Shown here piece after piece: positions 12,150 through 25,204 of a DNA stretch of 64,000 nt. The position numbers were made by a program, and so were the translations under genes. This DNA comes from Balaenoptera acutorostrata. Lineage: Eukaryota > Chordata > Mammalia > Artiodactyla > Balaenopteridae. A model generated the notes under the pieces. That model was not told the origin of the DNA, ran no database searches, and was given only the letters and a program-made list of their open reading frames with translations. Within the stretch, counting starts at the first letter, position 1, and the number at the start of each line of letters is the position of its first letter. The stretch lies in contig NC_080082.1 of the NCBI RefSeq assembly GCF_949987535.1, forward strand, positions 52,056,374 to 52,120,373, given 5' to 3'.

Positions 12150-12306
12150 TCCAACTTTTTTTTTTTTTTTTTTTGGCCGCGCCGTGCTGGCATGCGGGAT
12201 CCTAGTTCCCCAACCAGGAATTGAATCTGCGTGCCCCCCTTACCCCCCATCTCCATCCCCGCAGTGGAAGCTCGGAGACTTAACCACTGGATCGCCAGGG
12301 AAGTGC
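12150..12306 (-). mobile_element. Short tRNA-Glu-type SINE (CHR-1-like)
   Basis: Minus-strand short form: T tail, 'ggccgcgccgtgctggcatg', tRNA head at right ('gatcgccagggaagtgcc'), with a C-rich internal expansion around 12233-12260. The next SINE is inserted directly behind it at the same target sequence. Confidence 0.85.
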
Positions 12307-12625
12307 CCAATACAACTTTTTTTTTTTAATTTAATTTAATTTTATTTTATTTATTTTATTTATGGCTGTGTTGGGTCTTCGTTTCTATGCGAGGGCTTTC
12401 TCTAATTGCGGCAAGTGGGGGCCACTCTTCATCACAGTGCACAGGCCTCTCACTATCGCGGCCTCTCTTGTTGCAGAGCACAGGCTCCAGATGCGCAGGC
12501 TCAGTAATTGTGGCTCACGGGCCTAGTCGCTCCGCGGCATGTGGGATCCTCCCAGACCAGGGCTCGAACCCGCGTCCCCCGCGTTGGCAGGCAGACCCCC
12601 AACCACTGCGCCACCAGGGAAGCCC
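12307..12625 (-). mobile_element. CHR-family SINE stacked on the preceding one
   Basis: Minus-strand CHR-2-like copy. The target repeat 'caatacaacttttttt' lies immediately left of its tail and again right of its head, so it inserted into the junction left by the shorter SINE at 12150-12306. Confidence 0.93.
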
Positions 12626-14193
12626 AATACAACTTTTTTTGATCAAAGAAAACTCCTGTATTTCTAGTAGATGTGGACACATTCACAAGTATCCCTGAAG
12701 CTTTGAACCTTGTTGAATTCTTTAAGGAGGTCTGGAGAAACAGTTTTCCTCAGCAAACTGCCTAAAATCTCCATTGTTAACTGCTTCTGCTTCCAGTCTA
12801 CAGCTCCACATATCTGATTCTGGCTCCTCAAAAATAAGTAATAGGTTTTCAAAATGATTTAGGAGTATTAGGAATTTCTATGCTTAAGACATTATCCCTA
12901 TGGTAGAAGCCTGTGTTGGGAAAAGATCTTGAAATCAACTTAATGCGTGTCTGTTGTCTTGTTCATTCCACTGCAGTTGAGATAGGAAATGTTATGAAAC
13001 TTACCCAAAATCCCCTTTTAGTCCCAGGTGGTTTTTTCCAATTCCAGAAATTACTGGGGCCCCTGAGTCTCAGATTATCTGGCTCTCAAGGAAGAAATAA
13101 ATAAATCAACTAGCTGAATGTGATTTTGATGAGATCTAGTTCTCCTGATGTTTAACATGACCTGATGATGTATGCCCGTTCCAGAAAAGAGAATCACCAT
13201 AGATGCAGCAGTTCTGTGAATATCTTGTGGGAGAAGAATATCTATTATTTATTGTTGTTGTTTTTTCTTTTATATTTAAAGTAGTAAAAAGGTAAAAGAA
13301 AAAGAATTGGCATAAAATAAGAAAGGAGTGGGCTTCTCTTTAGCTTTGAGTAGAGTTCTTGAAATCTGTATACCCCAGGTGTTCTCTCCTGCAATGATTC
13401 CCATTGTGATTGCATTTCAAGACTAGAGCTCCAAAATTATTCTTAAAAAAAAATAGTAATTAGTTATGGTAGCACAGCTGAACTCAGAATTTTTATAGTT
13501 CTGGTGGAAATTTTAATTAGGAGTCATTAAAAAATTATTATTTCTCTGGTCATTTTATCTTACCAATCTATCGTAAGAAAGTAGTCCAAAATATGCAGAA
13601 AAGTCTTCTGTATAAATATATATTAATATCAGCATTGTTTATAACCACATAATATTGCAAACAACTAAATGCCCCAAAGATTGGGATTGTTAAATAAATA
13701 ATGAAACACCCCTAATATAATTATTCAGCCATTAAATGTTTGTTAATGTGCTTTTTTTAATAAGAAAGTTTTGTTTTTGTCTGCTTGGGGTTTTTTTTGC
13801 TATGATACTAAGGGCCAAAGCAGGAGATATTACATACTAAGTACTAGTGCTTTAAAATGCACGCCAAAAAATCCGTAGAACACACATACTAGAAAATTCT
13901 GGGAAGATGATATAGTAGAAATATCAGGAATCTGTCTCTCCACGTAGACAGCAATTGCACTGCAGAATCTGTCTGGATGTAATGATTTTGGAACTGGAGT
14001 CTATTAAAGGCATGCAACTTACAACTGAAGGCTTGTTTAATTTCAGGGATCTGTGCTCTAAAAATGGTTAAGATGGTAAATTTTATACGTATATTTTATC
14101 ACAATAGAAAATATTGGAAAAAACATTAAAATATTTATATTGGTTTTTATTGTACAGGTGTATTATGAATGATTAGTCTCTCCCTATGTTTTT
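12626..14193. other. Non-coding DNA, possible old LINE pieces
   Basis: No gene found. 13560-13750 ('gtttataaccacataatat ... ttattcagccattaaatg') looks like an old LINE 3' fragment. The rest is unassigned AT-rich sequence without long frames. Confidence 0.4.
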
Positions 14194-14203
14194 TATGTCC
14201 ACA

Positions 14204-14207
<4 letters not shown>

Positions 14208-14239
<32 letters not shown>

Positions 14240-14522
14240 TATTTATTTATTTATTTATGGCTGTGTTGAGTCTTCGTTTCTGTGCGAGGGCTTTCTCTAG
14301 TTGTGGCAAGCGGGGGCCACTCTTCATCGCGGTGCGCGGGCCTCTCACTCTCGCGGCCTCTCTTGTTGCGGAGCACAGGCTCCAGACGCGCAGGCTCAGT
14401 AATTGTGGCTCACGGGCCTAGTTGCTCCGCGGCATGTGGGATCTTCCCAGACCAGGGCTCGAACCCGTGTCCCCTGCATTGGCAGGCAGATTCTCAACCA
14501 CTGCGCCACCAGGGAAGCCCCC
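14208..14522 (-). mobile_element. CHR-family SINE (CHR-2-like)
   Basis: Minus-strand copy with a long T tail. The 14-bp target-site duplication tatgtccacatttt is at 14194-14207 and 14523-14536. It landed just outside the left end of a Tigger element. Confidence 0.95.
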
Positions 14523-14542
14523 TATGTCCACATTTTGAGATA

Positions 14543-15394
14543 CAGTATTCCCCCCTTAAGAGTGGTGGCGCTTTCCATGGTCACATGCATTGTGAAATAA
14601 TAAATGGAAATCTTCAGAAATAGACAATTCATGTCTTAAATTGTGTGCCATTCTGAGTAGCGTGATGAAATTTCACACCACCTGCTCTGACCTAGTCTGG
14701 ATATGAATCATCCCTTTGTCCAGCGTACCCTGCCTGTTAGACACTTAGTAGCCAACTCAGATGGAGAGTCACCGTATCACAGTGCTTGTGTTCAAGTATT
14801 AAGTAACCTTTATTTTACTTAATAATGGCCCCAAAATGCAAGAGTAATAATGCTGGCAATTCAGATATACCACAAAGTGCTTCTTTTAAGTGAAAAGATG
14901 AAAATTCTCCACATAATGAGAGAAATAAAATCATATTCAGAGGTTGCTAAGATCTATAATAAGGACAAATTTTCCACGCATGAAACTGTGAAGAAGGAAA
15001 AAGAAATTCATGCTAGTTTTGTTGTTGCACCTCAAAGACAGAGACTGAACCAAAAGGAAAATGGAGACACAGACGCTGCAGACAGACAAACGTTACAGCA
15101 ACAGTGCATGATAAGCACTTAGTTGAGATGGAAAAGGCATTAAACTTCTACAATAAGATATTTTGAGAGAGAGAGAAAGACCACATTTACATAACTTTTA
15201 TTACAGTATATTGTTATAATTGCTCTATTTTATTGAGTTATTGCTGTTAATCTCTTACTGAGCTTAATTTATAAACTTTATCATAGATATTTATAGAAAA
15301 AAACATAGTATATATAGGGTTCAGTAGTGTTCATGGTTTCAGGCATCTACTGGGGTCTTGGAACATCTCCCCGGAGGATAAGGGGGGACTACTG
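14543..15394 (+). mobile_element. Tigger-type (pogo/mariner) DNA transposon, internally deleted
   Basis: Inverted ends cagtattccccccttaag (left) and its partner ending ggggggactactg (right), each bordered by TA (14541-14542 and 15395-15396), the target duplication of Tc1/mariner elements. An open piece at 14850-15122 resembles the start of a Tigger transposase: a helix-turn-helix of the Psq/CENP-B N-terminal type (SEKMKILHIM..SYSEVAKIYN). The DDE catalytic domain is missing. It is a dead non-autonomous relic. Confidence 0.88.
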
Positions 15395-15396
15395 TA

Positions 15397-16490
15397 ATAT
15401 TAATTTTTATAATGAAATCACTAAAGAGCAAATATTTCATGTTACTTCCTTCTTTCTCCTGTATTGTAAGGCCTAAATTTTCATGTGTTGTCTTAATATA
15501 TTTGAGCCTCACAGGGTCTCAAACCCCCAATCATTACATACATATATATAGAAAGTACATATCTGTATATGATAATAACTTCTCCAGAAGGATACACACC
15601 AAAATCAAATTTTTGTTGACTTTAAGGTGAGCTGATGTATGACTGGGATACATGTAAGGAAATGTTGCTTACCTTTTTATTTAAACATTTTTGTGCCTTT
15701 TGAATTGTTATGCATTACATATTTCAAATATATAATAGTGGTGACAACTAAAATATGGACATTCTTTGATGACTGACTTTATATTTCCCATTTGCTCAAC
15801 TTCCTCATGAATCTAAATACATATGGATGTAACCTTGATTCTACTGATAACACCTTCTTCCCAAATTTTAAGTCTGTGTCCACAATTTATATTACTGTCA
15901 CATGCCTAAGAAGCGAGATATTTTTCAATGGGATCTCATGACCAGGAATACAAATTAAAGACGTTTCTCCATCTATGGGCTTTTATGTAGTCAAGCCCAC
16001 CCATGCATAAAACAACAGAGGGATGAAATTTTTTACTGTAACAAAAAGTTTCTGGTGGGCATGATATTGTGAAATGTGAAAAAGTATTTATTTTCCTAAA
16101 TTTCTAAGATTTCCTACAGTCGGTGACCTTAAAAAGGACCCAAACTCACTCTCTCCTTTTCTACAATGAGAATACATTACACGGTAGAGTCTCACTTTAT
16201 CCAGCTTATCCCAACCTGGAAACATGGCTTTGCCACTAAACAGTATAACTTTGTACCTGTTTTGATCTCAGAAGCGTCGACTCTAAAATGGAAATATAGT
16301 AAGCACCTGTGACATTTCAGGTGTAATGGGAATTTTAGGAAAGATACATACACCCCAACATGCATACACACACAAATACATACACAAACATACAGCATGG
16401 TTAGATTATAAACCCAAGTTCAGGCGCTCACCTGTCAAGCGCTCCATAACCCTGGGGGTCACATCACTGACTCAACAGGGTGAACACTCA
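15397..16490. other. Non-coding DNA upstream of the CpG island
   Basis: AT-rich, with no gene or intact repeat seen. A short (CA)-rich patch lies around 16340-16392. Composition changes sharply to GC-rich at about 16500. Confidence 0.4.
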
Positions 16491-16499
16491 CACACAGGC

Positions 16500-17115
16500 C
16501 TGAGCCCTCGGAAAATAAGAGCTCCGCCGTCCCCTCCTCACAATTCGCTGGTGCGGTGCCACCAGGACTAGCCTCCCCCTGGCCGTGGGAACCGGTGAGC
16601 TCGCCCTCAGCCTGGGGTCGGGCCTCCAGTGGCCCGAGATGTGTGCTGCGCACGCGCAGTCCGGAAATCACTCCCAGAAGTCTCTCGGCCGGGCCGGGGC
16701 GGCAGCTTTGCTTTAGGAATTTTGCGACCCTGTACTGTACCTTCACAGTCGACGAGGTATCTTCGACTTCGGGCCTTTTTTCCGTGTCCCCTGTTGCGCG
16801 CTGCGCGAGTGGCACCCGTCCGAGGAAGAAACCGGCCTGGGTCGCCGCGGAAACGACTGTGCAGACGTAGCCCGAGCCCGTGGGGGACGGTGAGTGGCGG
16901 TGAGGGTGGGATTGCGGGAGGCGCTCAAAGCGTGGACTTTGGGAGCGCGGCCGCGCGAGTCCGCCCGCCCCCTCGGGGCTGTGGGCGCTTGAGCAGCGGG
17001 GACGGTGATTGCAGCCCTGGGAGAAAATCGGGAAGCGTGCGTGTTTGTGAGAGGCCGTGTTCCGTGCGAAGGGCCGCGGGGGTGGTGCCGGGCGGTGAGT
17101 GCCCGTAGTGAGACT
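16500..17115 (+). promoter_or_regulatory. CpG-island promoter of the second KRAB-ZNF unit
   Basis: This is the only GC- and CpG-rich stretch of the window, with many undecayed CG dinucleotides in an AT-rich setting. It holds an NRF1-like palindrome and an ETS-like site. Good splice-donor matches follow: G|GTGAGT at 16889/16890 and another near 17094. It lies about 7.5 kb upstream of the KRAB-A exon on the same strand, where a non-coding first exon of a KRAB-ZNF gene is expected. Open frames across it are by-products of high GC content. Confidence 0.75.
16647..16658. promoter_or_regulatory. NRF1-type site
   Basis: TGCGCACGCGCA is a full match to the NRF1 palindromic consensus, and 'ccggaaat' just downstream (16661) is ETS-like. 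The NRF1 plus ETS pairing is typical of TATA-less housekeeping CpG promoters. Binding is inferred only. Confidence 0.65.
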
Positions 17116-17931
17116 GAGAGGTGCGTGGTTATCCTTGCGTGACGGGGACGTACGATGCATGTCCTTTATGTGAGCGTGGGTTGCGGTGGACTTGTGGGGA
17201 ATGTCTCAGGGACCCATGGCCCTAGGTTCTCTGCTGCTTCCTCCACCCTCCTGTCAGGCACATACGACTGCCACAGAGAAATGACTCCAAGGGGGAAACC
17301 GCATGCGAAGCCCTCGATGAAGGTTTTTGGTAAGAAGGTACAGACTGGCTTTTAGGTTGGGAATTTTAGATTAGGGATTGCCCCTGAGTCAGGATTCTAG
17401 AAACGAATGGATAGAGAGACTCCAAGAATGGGATTCCTTCCTGGGATTGTTGTTCCTAGGAGTCCTCTGAAGTTCATCTGTATATTTGAGGATGACAGCG
17501 TTTCTTGAGCTCTGACGGCAGGAACCTACTGTGAACGACCTCTTCTTACTTCATTTTGGTTTTATGTATGAGGTCACAGCGGATGTAGCCATGGAGGGTG
17601 TATTTTAATACACGCTCAGCGTTGTGGTGACTCTGATTATTCCCCTGCAGGTTTCAGTAGTTAAGAAGCAACGAAAATGTGAGGCTAATTGTGACTTGTG
17701 CTTGCAAGTAAAGCGACTGAGCCAGAATTCGTGTCCAGAACAGGAGTTCTTAACCAGGGTTCCTTTGTCTGTATTTATGAGTGTAGAGGGGACCACAACC
17801 CCCGAAATTTTATAGATAATCGCTGTATATTTGTACATTTCCATTCTTCAAAGGTGTACACAATTCAAAAGATTTAGACCTGGGTTTTTATCTAGAATCA
17901 AAAATCGTTATACCTTGGTACAGTTTTGTAC
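17116..17931. other. First intron region, no gene certain
   Basis: GC content falls off. An exon-like stretch occurs at about 17252-17331 (polypyrimidine-AG before, GTAAGA after) but its reading phase does not fit the KRAB-A exon. Nothing else is recognisable. Confidence 0.35.
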
Positions 17932-17942
17932 AAAATTAGTGG

Positions 17943-18005
17943 CTGAACAGCAGAAACTAACACAACATTGTAAAGCAATTATATGCCAAGAAAAAAAAAG
18001 AAAAA
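17943..18005 (+). mobile_element. Extremely 5'-truncated L1 insertion (~60 bp)
   Basis: The last ~50 bases of an L1 3'UTR (compare 41127-41181: 'gcagaaactaacacagcat' type) plus an A-rich tail, flanked by the 11-bp direct repeat aaaattagtgg at 17932-17942 and 18006-18016. A complete if tiny retrotransposition event. Confidence 0.8.
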
Positions 18006-18016
18006 AAAATTAGTGG

Positions 18017-18749
18017 CCAAGATAATGAGAATGATTAAGAAACCCACATGACATCCATGAGACAATATTATGTAGATAATAAAATTTCTGTTTATAAAAA
18101 TTAGTCGTGATAAGGAAAAATGGCCATGATCTAATGTTAAATCATCTTCATAGTTGTAGATAATAGTACCCAAGAAAATTTAAAATTATATATGGTGTTC
18201 ATTTTTTAAAACAGAATTTTGTAAAACCCTTTTGCAAGGATTGTATCCAAAATGATATTTTAATAGGTTATTCAGAAGAGAATAGAAAGTGCATAGTCAT
18301 TTATTGAACACCTTCTGTGTATTCAAAACTTTTCTGCCCATTTTGCATACAACCCTAATCTGCAAAGGCCATTTCCCTTTCTAGTAGTGGAAAAATCTTT
18401 ATAGTGATATGTGTCTGGTTATATCAGTGTGATACAGCTAAAGGATATTCAAGAATAGGTAAGTGGTAGTTGTTTCAGTCATAGCAATACTTCATGGCAG
18501 GCCTGCTATTTATAGACTTTTTTAAATGACAAAAATATAGCTTCTGCCATAATAATGACTTAAAATATTTTGAATACTTTGAAATATCTTTATGTTTTAT
18601 TTATGATGATGGAATTAATGCAGACTTATTACCAAAAATTTGATTTCCTAAGAAATTAGGAAGAAGAAATTAAGAATGCCTCTTATTCCCACTGCCTGGA
18701 AACAATCACTTTTAATATTTTGGTGTATATGCTTTTTTGTTTGTTTGTT
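18017..18749. other. Intronic non-coding DNA
   Basis: AT-rich, with no gene or recognisable repeat. It lies between the CpG island and the KRAB-A exon. Confidence 0.35.
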
Positions 18750-19060
18750 TGCTTTTTTGTCTGTGTTGGGTCTTCATTGCCGTGCGCGGGCTTTCTCGAG
18801 TTGTGGCGAGCGGGGGCTACTCTTTGTTGCGGTGCGTGGTGCGAGATTCGGAGCACCGGCTCTAGGCGCAGGGGCTTCAGTAGTTGCAGCACGTGGGCTA
18901 AGTAGTTGTGGCACACGGGCCCTAGAGTGCAGGCTCAGTAGTTGTGGCGCACGGGCTTAGTTGCTTCGCAGCATGTGGGGTCTTCCCGGACCAGGGATGG
19001 AACCCGTATCCCCTGCATTGGCAGGTGGATTCTTAACCACTGCGCCACCAGAGAAGTCCC
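18750..19060 (-). mobile_element. CHR-family SINE (older form)
   Basis: Minus-strand copy: 'ctgtgttgggtcttcattg' at left, tRNA head with 'accagagaagtccc' at right. The T tail is interspersed with G (tttgtttgtttgc). It has the longer body with repeated 'agtagttg' blocks. Confidence 0.9.
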
Positions 19061-19390
19061 TGTTTCTAGCTTTTTATGTGTGAACATTTCCATGTTGTTT
19101 TGTTTTGGCAAAATAATTGATCAAATAAAGGAGACAGAGTCCGATTCTTAGTATGAAAAAAAAATCTAACCTAATCATGGATTTCCTTATACCTCTGCAT
19201 TATGGAAAAGGAAGTGCTGAGGATCTCCTTGTTTGAAAAACATTCTGTTTTCACATTTTAGAGATTAGGAATTTTATTTAAAATTTAATTATTCGTGGCA
19301 CCAAATTACTAAATAAGACATCCTTTCAGAATTAATAATTTAGAGATTTAAAGTTACTTTCAGAGAAAATGGCACTAATTTCTTTCTTTC

Positions 19391-19603
19391 TTTTTTTAAA
19401 AATTTACTTATTTATTTATTTGGCTGCGCCAGGTCTTAGTTGCGGCACATGGGATCTTCATTGCGGCGTGTGGGATCTTTTAGTTGCGGCATGCAGGCTC
19501 TTAGTTGTTGCATGCAGGATCTAGTTCCCTGACCAGGGATCGAACCCAGGCACCCTGCATTGGGAATGTGGAGCCTTAACCTCTGGACCACCAGGGAAGT
19601 CCC
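19391..19603 (-). mobile_element. Short tRNA-Glu-type SINE (CHR-1-like)
   Basis: Minus-strand copy of about 210 bp, tRNA head at right ('gaccaccagggaagtccc'). 'tggcactaatttct' flanks it on both sides as target duplication. Confidence 0.9.
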
Positions 19604-20036
19604 AGTGGCACTAATTTCTAATTCCAGGTATGATGCAAATACAAACAATATTTCCAAAGATAGTTATTATAACAGAAAATAAAGATTTTTAATATAAATC
19701 CCCATGTTATGCTGAAGAATAAGATTCATTCGTTAGATTCTGCATTTTTTCACATCCTAATTATATATATCTCTATCCCTCCTTCCTCAGCCCCAGCAAC
19801 TACAGAGAATGAGAAAAACCCTGTTCAGCATTATAAACATATATTTAAACATCTATCTGCTGAGAACTGAGGAAGAGCAGGTATTTTCTTTTCCTGTCTG
19901 ATAATATCTGTCTCTCTCTCTCCCCCTCTCTCATTAATAATGATTTTATTAAGAAGAATTTTATTTTCCCAAAGAAAAAATTTTAAAGAGAAAGCTCAAG
20001 AAGCACAAATTTTCTATCAGAAAAATATGATGCAGG

Positions 20037-20390
20037 GCTTCCCTGGTGGCTCAGTGGTTGAGAATCCGCCTGCCAATGCAGGGGACACGGGCTCGAGCCC
20101 TGGTCTGGGAAGATCCCACATGCCTCAGAGCAACTAAGCCCATGCGCCACAACTGCTGAACCTGAGCTCTGGAGCCCACGAGCCACAACTGCTGAGCCCG
20201 TGAGCCACAACTACTGAAGCCTGCGCGCCTAGAGCCCATGCTCCTCAACGAGAGAAGCCACCGCAATGAGAGGCCCGCGCACCGCAATGGAGAGTAGCCC
20301 CTGCTCGCCGCAACTAGAGAAAGCCTGCACGCAGCAGCAAAGACCCAACGCAGCCAAAAATAAATAAATAAATAATAAATTTAAAGTAAT
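20037..20390 (+). mobile_element. CHR-family SINE
   Basis: Plus-strand copy starting 'gggcttccctggtggctcag' and ending in AAATAAATAAATAATAAA. The 'agcccgtgagccacaac' body blocks are repeated, as in the longer CHR subfamily. Confidence 0.92.
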
Positions 20391-20489
20391 TACTAATTAG
20401 GAGGAATTTATTAGTTCCAAAATGGCCATTTTACCATTTGTTTTCTGTATGTCTTGTCTTTTTTGTTCCTTGGTTCTTCCATTCCTGCC

Positions 20490-20508
20490 TTCTTTTTTTT
20501 TTATAAAT

Positions 20509-20551
<43 letters not shown>

Positions 20552-20836
20552 TTTTTGGCTGTGTTGGGTCTTCGTTTCTGTGCAAGGGCTTTCTCCAGTT
20601 GCGGCGAGTGGGGGCCACTCTTCATTGCGGTGCGCGGGCCTCTCACTGTCGCGGCCTCTCACTGTCGTGGTCTCTCCCGTTGCGGAGCACAGGCTCCAGA
20701 CGCGCAGGCTCAGTAGTTGTGGCTCACGGGCCTAGCCGCTCCGTGGCATGTGGGATCTTCCCAGACCGGGGCACGAACCCGTGTCCCCTGCATTGGCAGG
20801 TGGATTCCTAACCACTGCGCCACCAGGGAAGCCCCC
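20490..20836 (-). mobile_element. CHR-family SINE with long (TTTA)n tail
   Basis: Minus-strand CHR-2-like copy. Its tail has become a (TTTA) microsatellite of about 45 bp. 'ctgccttctttt' occurs on both sides as the target duplication. It is inserted in antisense L1 sequence (about 20400-20490 and 20837-21010). Confidence 0.93.
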
Positions 20837-21010
20837 CTGCCTTCTTTTTGATTGTAGTGTCCTGTTTGATTCCTTTCTCATTTCTTTTTCTCTGTATATT
20901 TTTTAGTGTTTTCTTAGTGGTTATCTTGAGGATTACAGTGAACATCTTAAACTTATAATAGCCTAGTTTGAATTAATATTAGCCTAGCTTTAATAGTATA
21001 CAACAAATCT
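20837..21010 (-). mobile_element. Antisense LINE-1 5'-region fragment
   Basis: Similar by eye to 30540-30620: 'tttcttagtggttatcttgaggattac' and 'atcttaaacttataatag' -like text. Both look like the reverse strand of an old L1 5' region. Confidence 0.5.
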
Positions 21011-21046
21011 TTTCTTTCTTTTTTCTTTTTTTTTTTTAAGTACACT

Positions 21047-21085
21047 GTGGGTGTAGCTCAGTGGTAGAGCATTTGACTGCATACC
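21047..21085 (+). pseudogene. tRNA-Cys(GCA) 5'-half remnant
   Basis: The sequence reads as the acceptor, D arm and anticodon arm of tRNA-Cys: 'gtgtagctcagtggtagagc' followed by 'atttgactgca', the GCA anticodon region. After the anticodon loop the match is lost and no T arm or 3' acceptor pairing is found, so it cannot be a functional tRNA gene. Confidence 0.75.
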
Positions 21086-23275
21086 TTTAAAACCTGCCTT
21101 GGTCTTCACTGAGTTAATATTGTTTTCCATCATTTCATATGGATTAATTATTAAGGAAGCCTTAGTATGTCACCATATTGCAGACTGTAAGATGTTTAAC
21201 CTGTTGCCTACTGGGAGATAGTTATTTTTAATTTTTGGCTATCAAAAATTATTCTCTGGTGAATGTCCTCGTGCACATGCCTTGTGTGCTTCTATAGTTA
21301 TTTCCTTTTAAAAATTTCTAGAAATGGAATTTTGTGGTAAAAAATCAGACTTTTATTAAATGCCTACAATAGGCTAGACCTAGAAATTATAGGACTTGGG
21401 GTAATACAATCACTAAAAAGGCGTAGTTGCTTCCTTTAAAATGCTTATTATCTAAAATGAGGTAAAATCTGTTCAGGAGTAAGTGTAAGGTGGTGTGTGA
21501 TGAGAGATTTAGGTGACCTACCTTGTGAATTCACAGAAATGACACATCAGTCTATCTGTAGCAATAGTCAGGATCTGAGCAAAATAGATGGATTCTGTGA
21601 AATATCAGTGGTAATAAATGGATTTTGTGCTGTGACTTTTGTACTTTACAGTTTCCTTCTAATTTTGTTGGATGCAAAGTGAAGCTAGTAGGATATTATA
21701 ATGCAGCAGCTATCTGGGAGACATCATGGCTTAGTTGACAGGTTTATAAACCACATAAACCTCTCTGTCAACAATTTTTTTAAATAATACACATTTATTT
21801 CAAGTTAACCTATGGTAATTGTTAAAATAATTATTAAATAAACTTTAAAAAGAAAAATCAAGGTCAAAATTAGAAAGTAAGCACTATTATTCGATGGTCA
21901 CATAACCTTCCAGACTTTCTTTTATCTACTGATTTCAGTGGTCTGTTTCTCTGACACTGCTTCTCTATATTGACTGACATATTCATATATTATTCAAAAG
22001 TATTTATATTGGTCAATCTAATTGTTCTCTTGACAGTGTATCTGGATTATTTCCCATATCCTTAAATATTTTCCCAACTTCACATTTGATATCTACTTTG
22101 ATTTTTAGTACAGTGATGGTTTGTCATATATTTAACTAGTAAGCTTTGCTGAACTCAAAGTATTAAACACCGACTTTCTATCTTCAGTGTCTTAACCAAC
22201 TTCATATAATTACAAAGCCACAAAAGAGGTTCTTATTAGGATAATGTGGGCTTTTTTCAGTCTTAGAAGGTGGGAGTAGAAGGAAGAGGATGTGCTCTGA
22301 GCAAGATTGCATTGCCCACTCTTAGGTCTACATCTCCCTCACCAAAATGACGTAGTGTCAGAAAACTTCCTGCTGACATATCTGGGTCTGGCTTCAATGC
22401 AGAAATGCCTCTGTTCTATGACTTCGTTCATCCTAGACACCTGGGTTGGCAAAGGAAATGGATTTATCTAGAATCCTAATCTACCCAAATTGTGTGTGAT
22501 GGGAAATAGTTTGGAACCTGGAATGGAAGATCATAACGTTATTAACTTATGTTCTGTTGGGAACATTAAACTAGTCTCAAGGTCTTTCTCTTCTCCCAGC
22601 TCTGGCTTTCTGGATTTGTGCTTTTCTGTTAGAGGAACCTTGAGGACTGATCCAGTCTTGCAGGTCTAAAAGCATGGCTCATGTAAGTTGATATTTCTCC
22701 CCTCTTGGAATATGTGTATTTTTGTAGGTCATGTGAGTATTTTCATTAATTTTTCTAAAGTTTACTACCAAAAGAGGTTCCTCAAATAACCTGCTCCCCA
22801 GCTTTTGTTCTAGTGAAATGTGATGCATAATTACCCAGCATCTTCTCTGTGTGTCCCGATCTAAACTAACTAGTGTGCATGTTATAACTGATAAATTATC
22901 CAACACGTCTTAAGTGCCCATTCTTCTATCAAGGGCACTGATGGAGCAGTGAAAGAGATAAATCCATTAAAGATTTATGTTATGTGAGTCAGGTCTGTAT
23001 TTTGGTGAAATGGAGACAATGGTTGTATTTGACTGTCCAGGAGAAGACTTTGAAATTTTCCAGACTTAAGATTCCAGGTAGATAAGATAGAAATTTGGTA
23101 TTGAATGACTTAAATCTCAGTGTATAGTAATATCTCATAGTTTATGTGAATTAGTGTATACAAGATTGAGATTCGCAAACTTGGCAGGAAATCCCTGAGA
23201 GATAAATATCAAGACTATTCTGTTGTCGAATGGGACATACTAAATTTGGGTGACATAATTCAACATCCTTCCTCA
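21086..23275. other. Intronic non-coding DNA
   Basis: No gene or recognisable young repeat. The sequence is mixed AT-rich without long open frames. It belongs to the intron between the CpG island and the KRAB-A exon. Confidence 0.35.
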
Positions 23276-23580
23276 GTATTCTTTAACTCTGCCTATTAGT
23301 TATCTATTGCTGCATAATGTATTACCCTGACACTTAGTAGCTTAAAGTAGTGAACGTTTATCTCATGGCTTCACTTGTTCAGAAATCTGGACATGGCTTA
23401 GCTTGGCTCTCTTGCTCTGGGTCTCTTGCAAGGCTATTAAATTGTTGGTCAGAGCTTCAGTCATCTTAAGGCCAACTTTGCATGTATCTGCTTCCAAGCT
23501 CACCCAAATGGTTTTTGACAGGATCCAGTTACTCATGGGAGGATTGGAGGGCACTCTTGGTTGAGCAAGTGAGACATCAA
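23276..23580. mobile_element. Ancient interspersed repeat, class uncertain
   Basis: 'ttagttatctattgctgcat ... acttagtagcttaaa ... atggcttagcttggc ... cttccaagctcacc' is a familiar mammalian-wide repeat. I cannot assign it with certainty to an LTR or a DNA-transposon family. Confidence 0.45.
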
Positions 23581-24601
<1,021 letters not shown>

Positions 24602-25204
24602 TGATTTAGAATAATTGAGAATCTGCTCTTTAAGATATGTATTTTTTTTTCCACTCTGATTTTCAAGGCTGCTTTTAGGAAACTAGTTACACTTCCATGT
24701 TCTTTTTTCCCAAAGAAGTGGTTTGAGCTTTGTCAGGTTGGAAATCACATCTCCATTTAATATCTTTATCTTCCCTGTCCTTCAGTGACATTCATACCTC
24801 CTCTGTTCTTACTTACAGTTGCCTCTCTTCCTTTATGAATAGGATCTAGTTTAGAATTCTCTGGCATTTATTACATAACCATTGTCAAAGAATCCAGGTT
24901 TCCTATTTATTTATGCTCAGAACTTCTATAGACACTCCATTTTGTTATCTGATCCACTTGCAGAGAGATCAGCCTGACACAGGGTCCTGAATTGCTCGAA
25001 TTGCTCTAAAAGAGCCCCTACAATTTATATAACAATGGATTAGATAAATGGAATTCATTGAAAACTGAAGAATACACAATCTATTTAAGAGAAAATTTTT
25101 CTGTTTTGTGGTTGAAAGTTATAATCAATGAACATTACATTTTAATTGCAATTAATATCCTACAGATAGTTCCTCTTGTATACTCTTCATAAAACAATAT
25201 CGAT

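Noticed and set aside
16459..17160. 233-codon minus-strand open frame, and 159- and 104-codon plus-strand frames, in the CpG island
   Set aside because: High GC with few stops gives long frames by chance. No domain, low-complexity Pro/Arg/Ser text, several overlapping frames at once.
17252..17331. Possible start-codon exon of the KRAB-ZNF unit (ATG at 17281, donor GTAAGA at 17332)
   Set aside because: The frame ends one base past a codon at that donor, while KRAB-A begins in phase 0; the in-phase donor alternative (AAG|GTTTTT) is weak.
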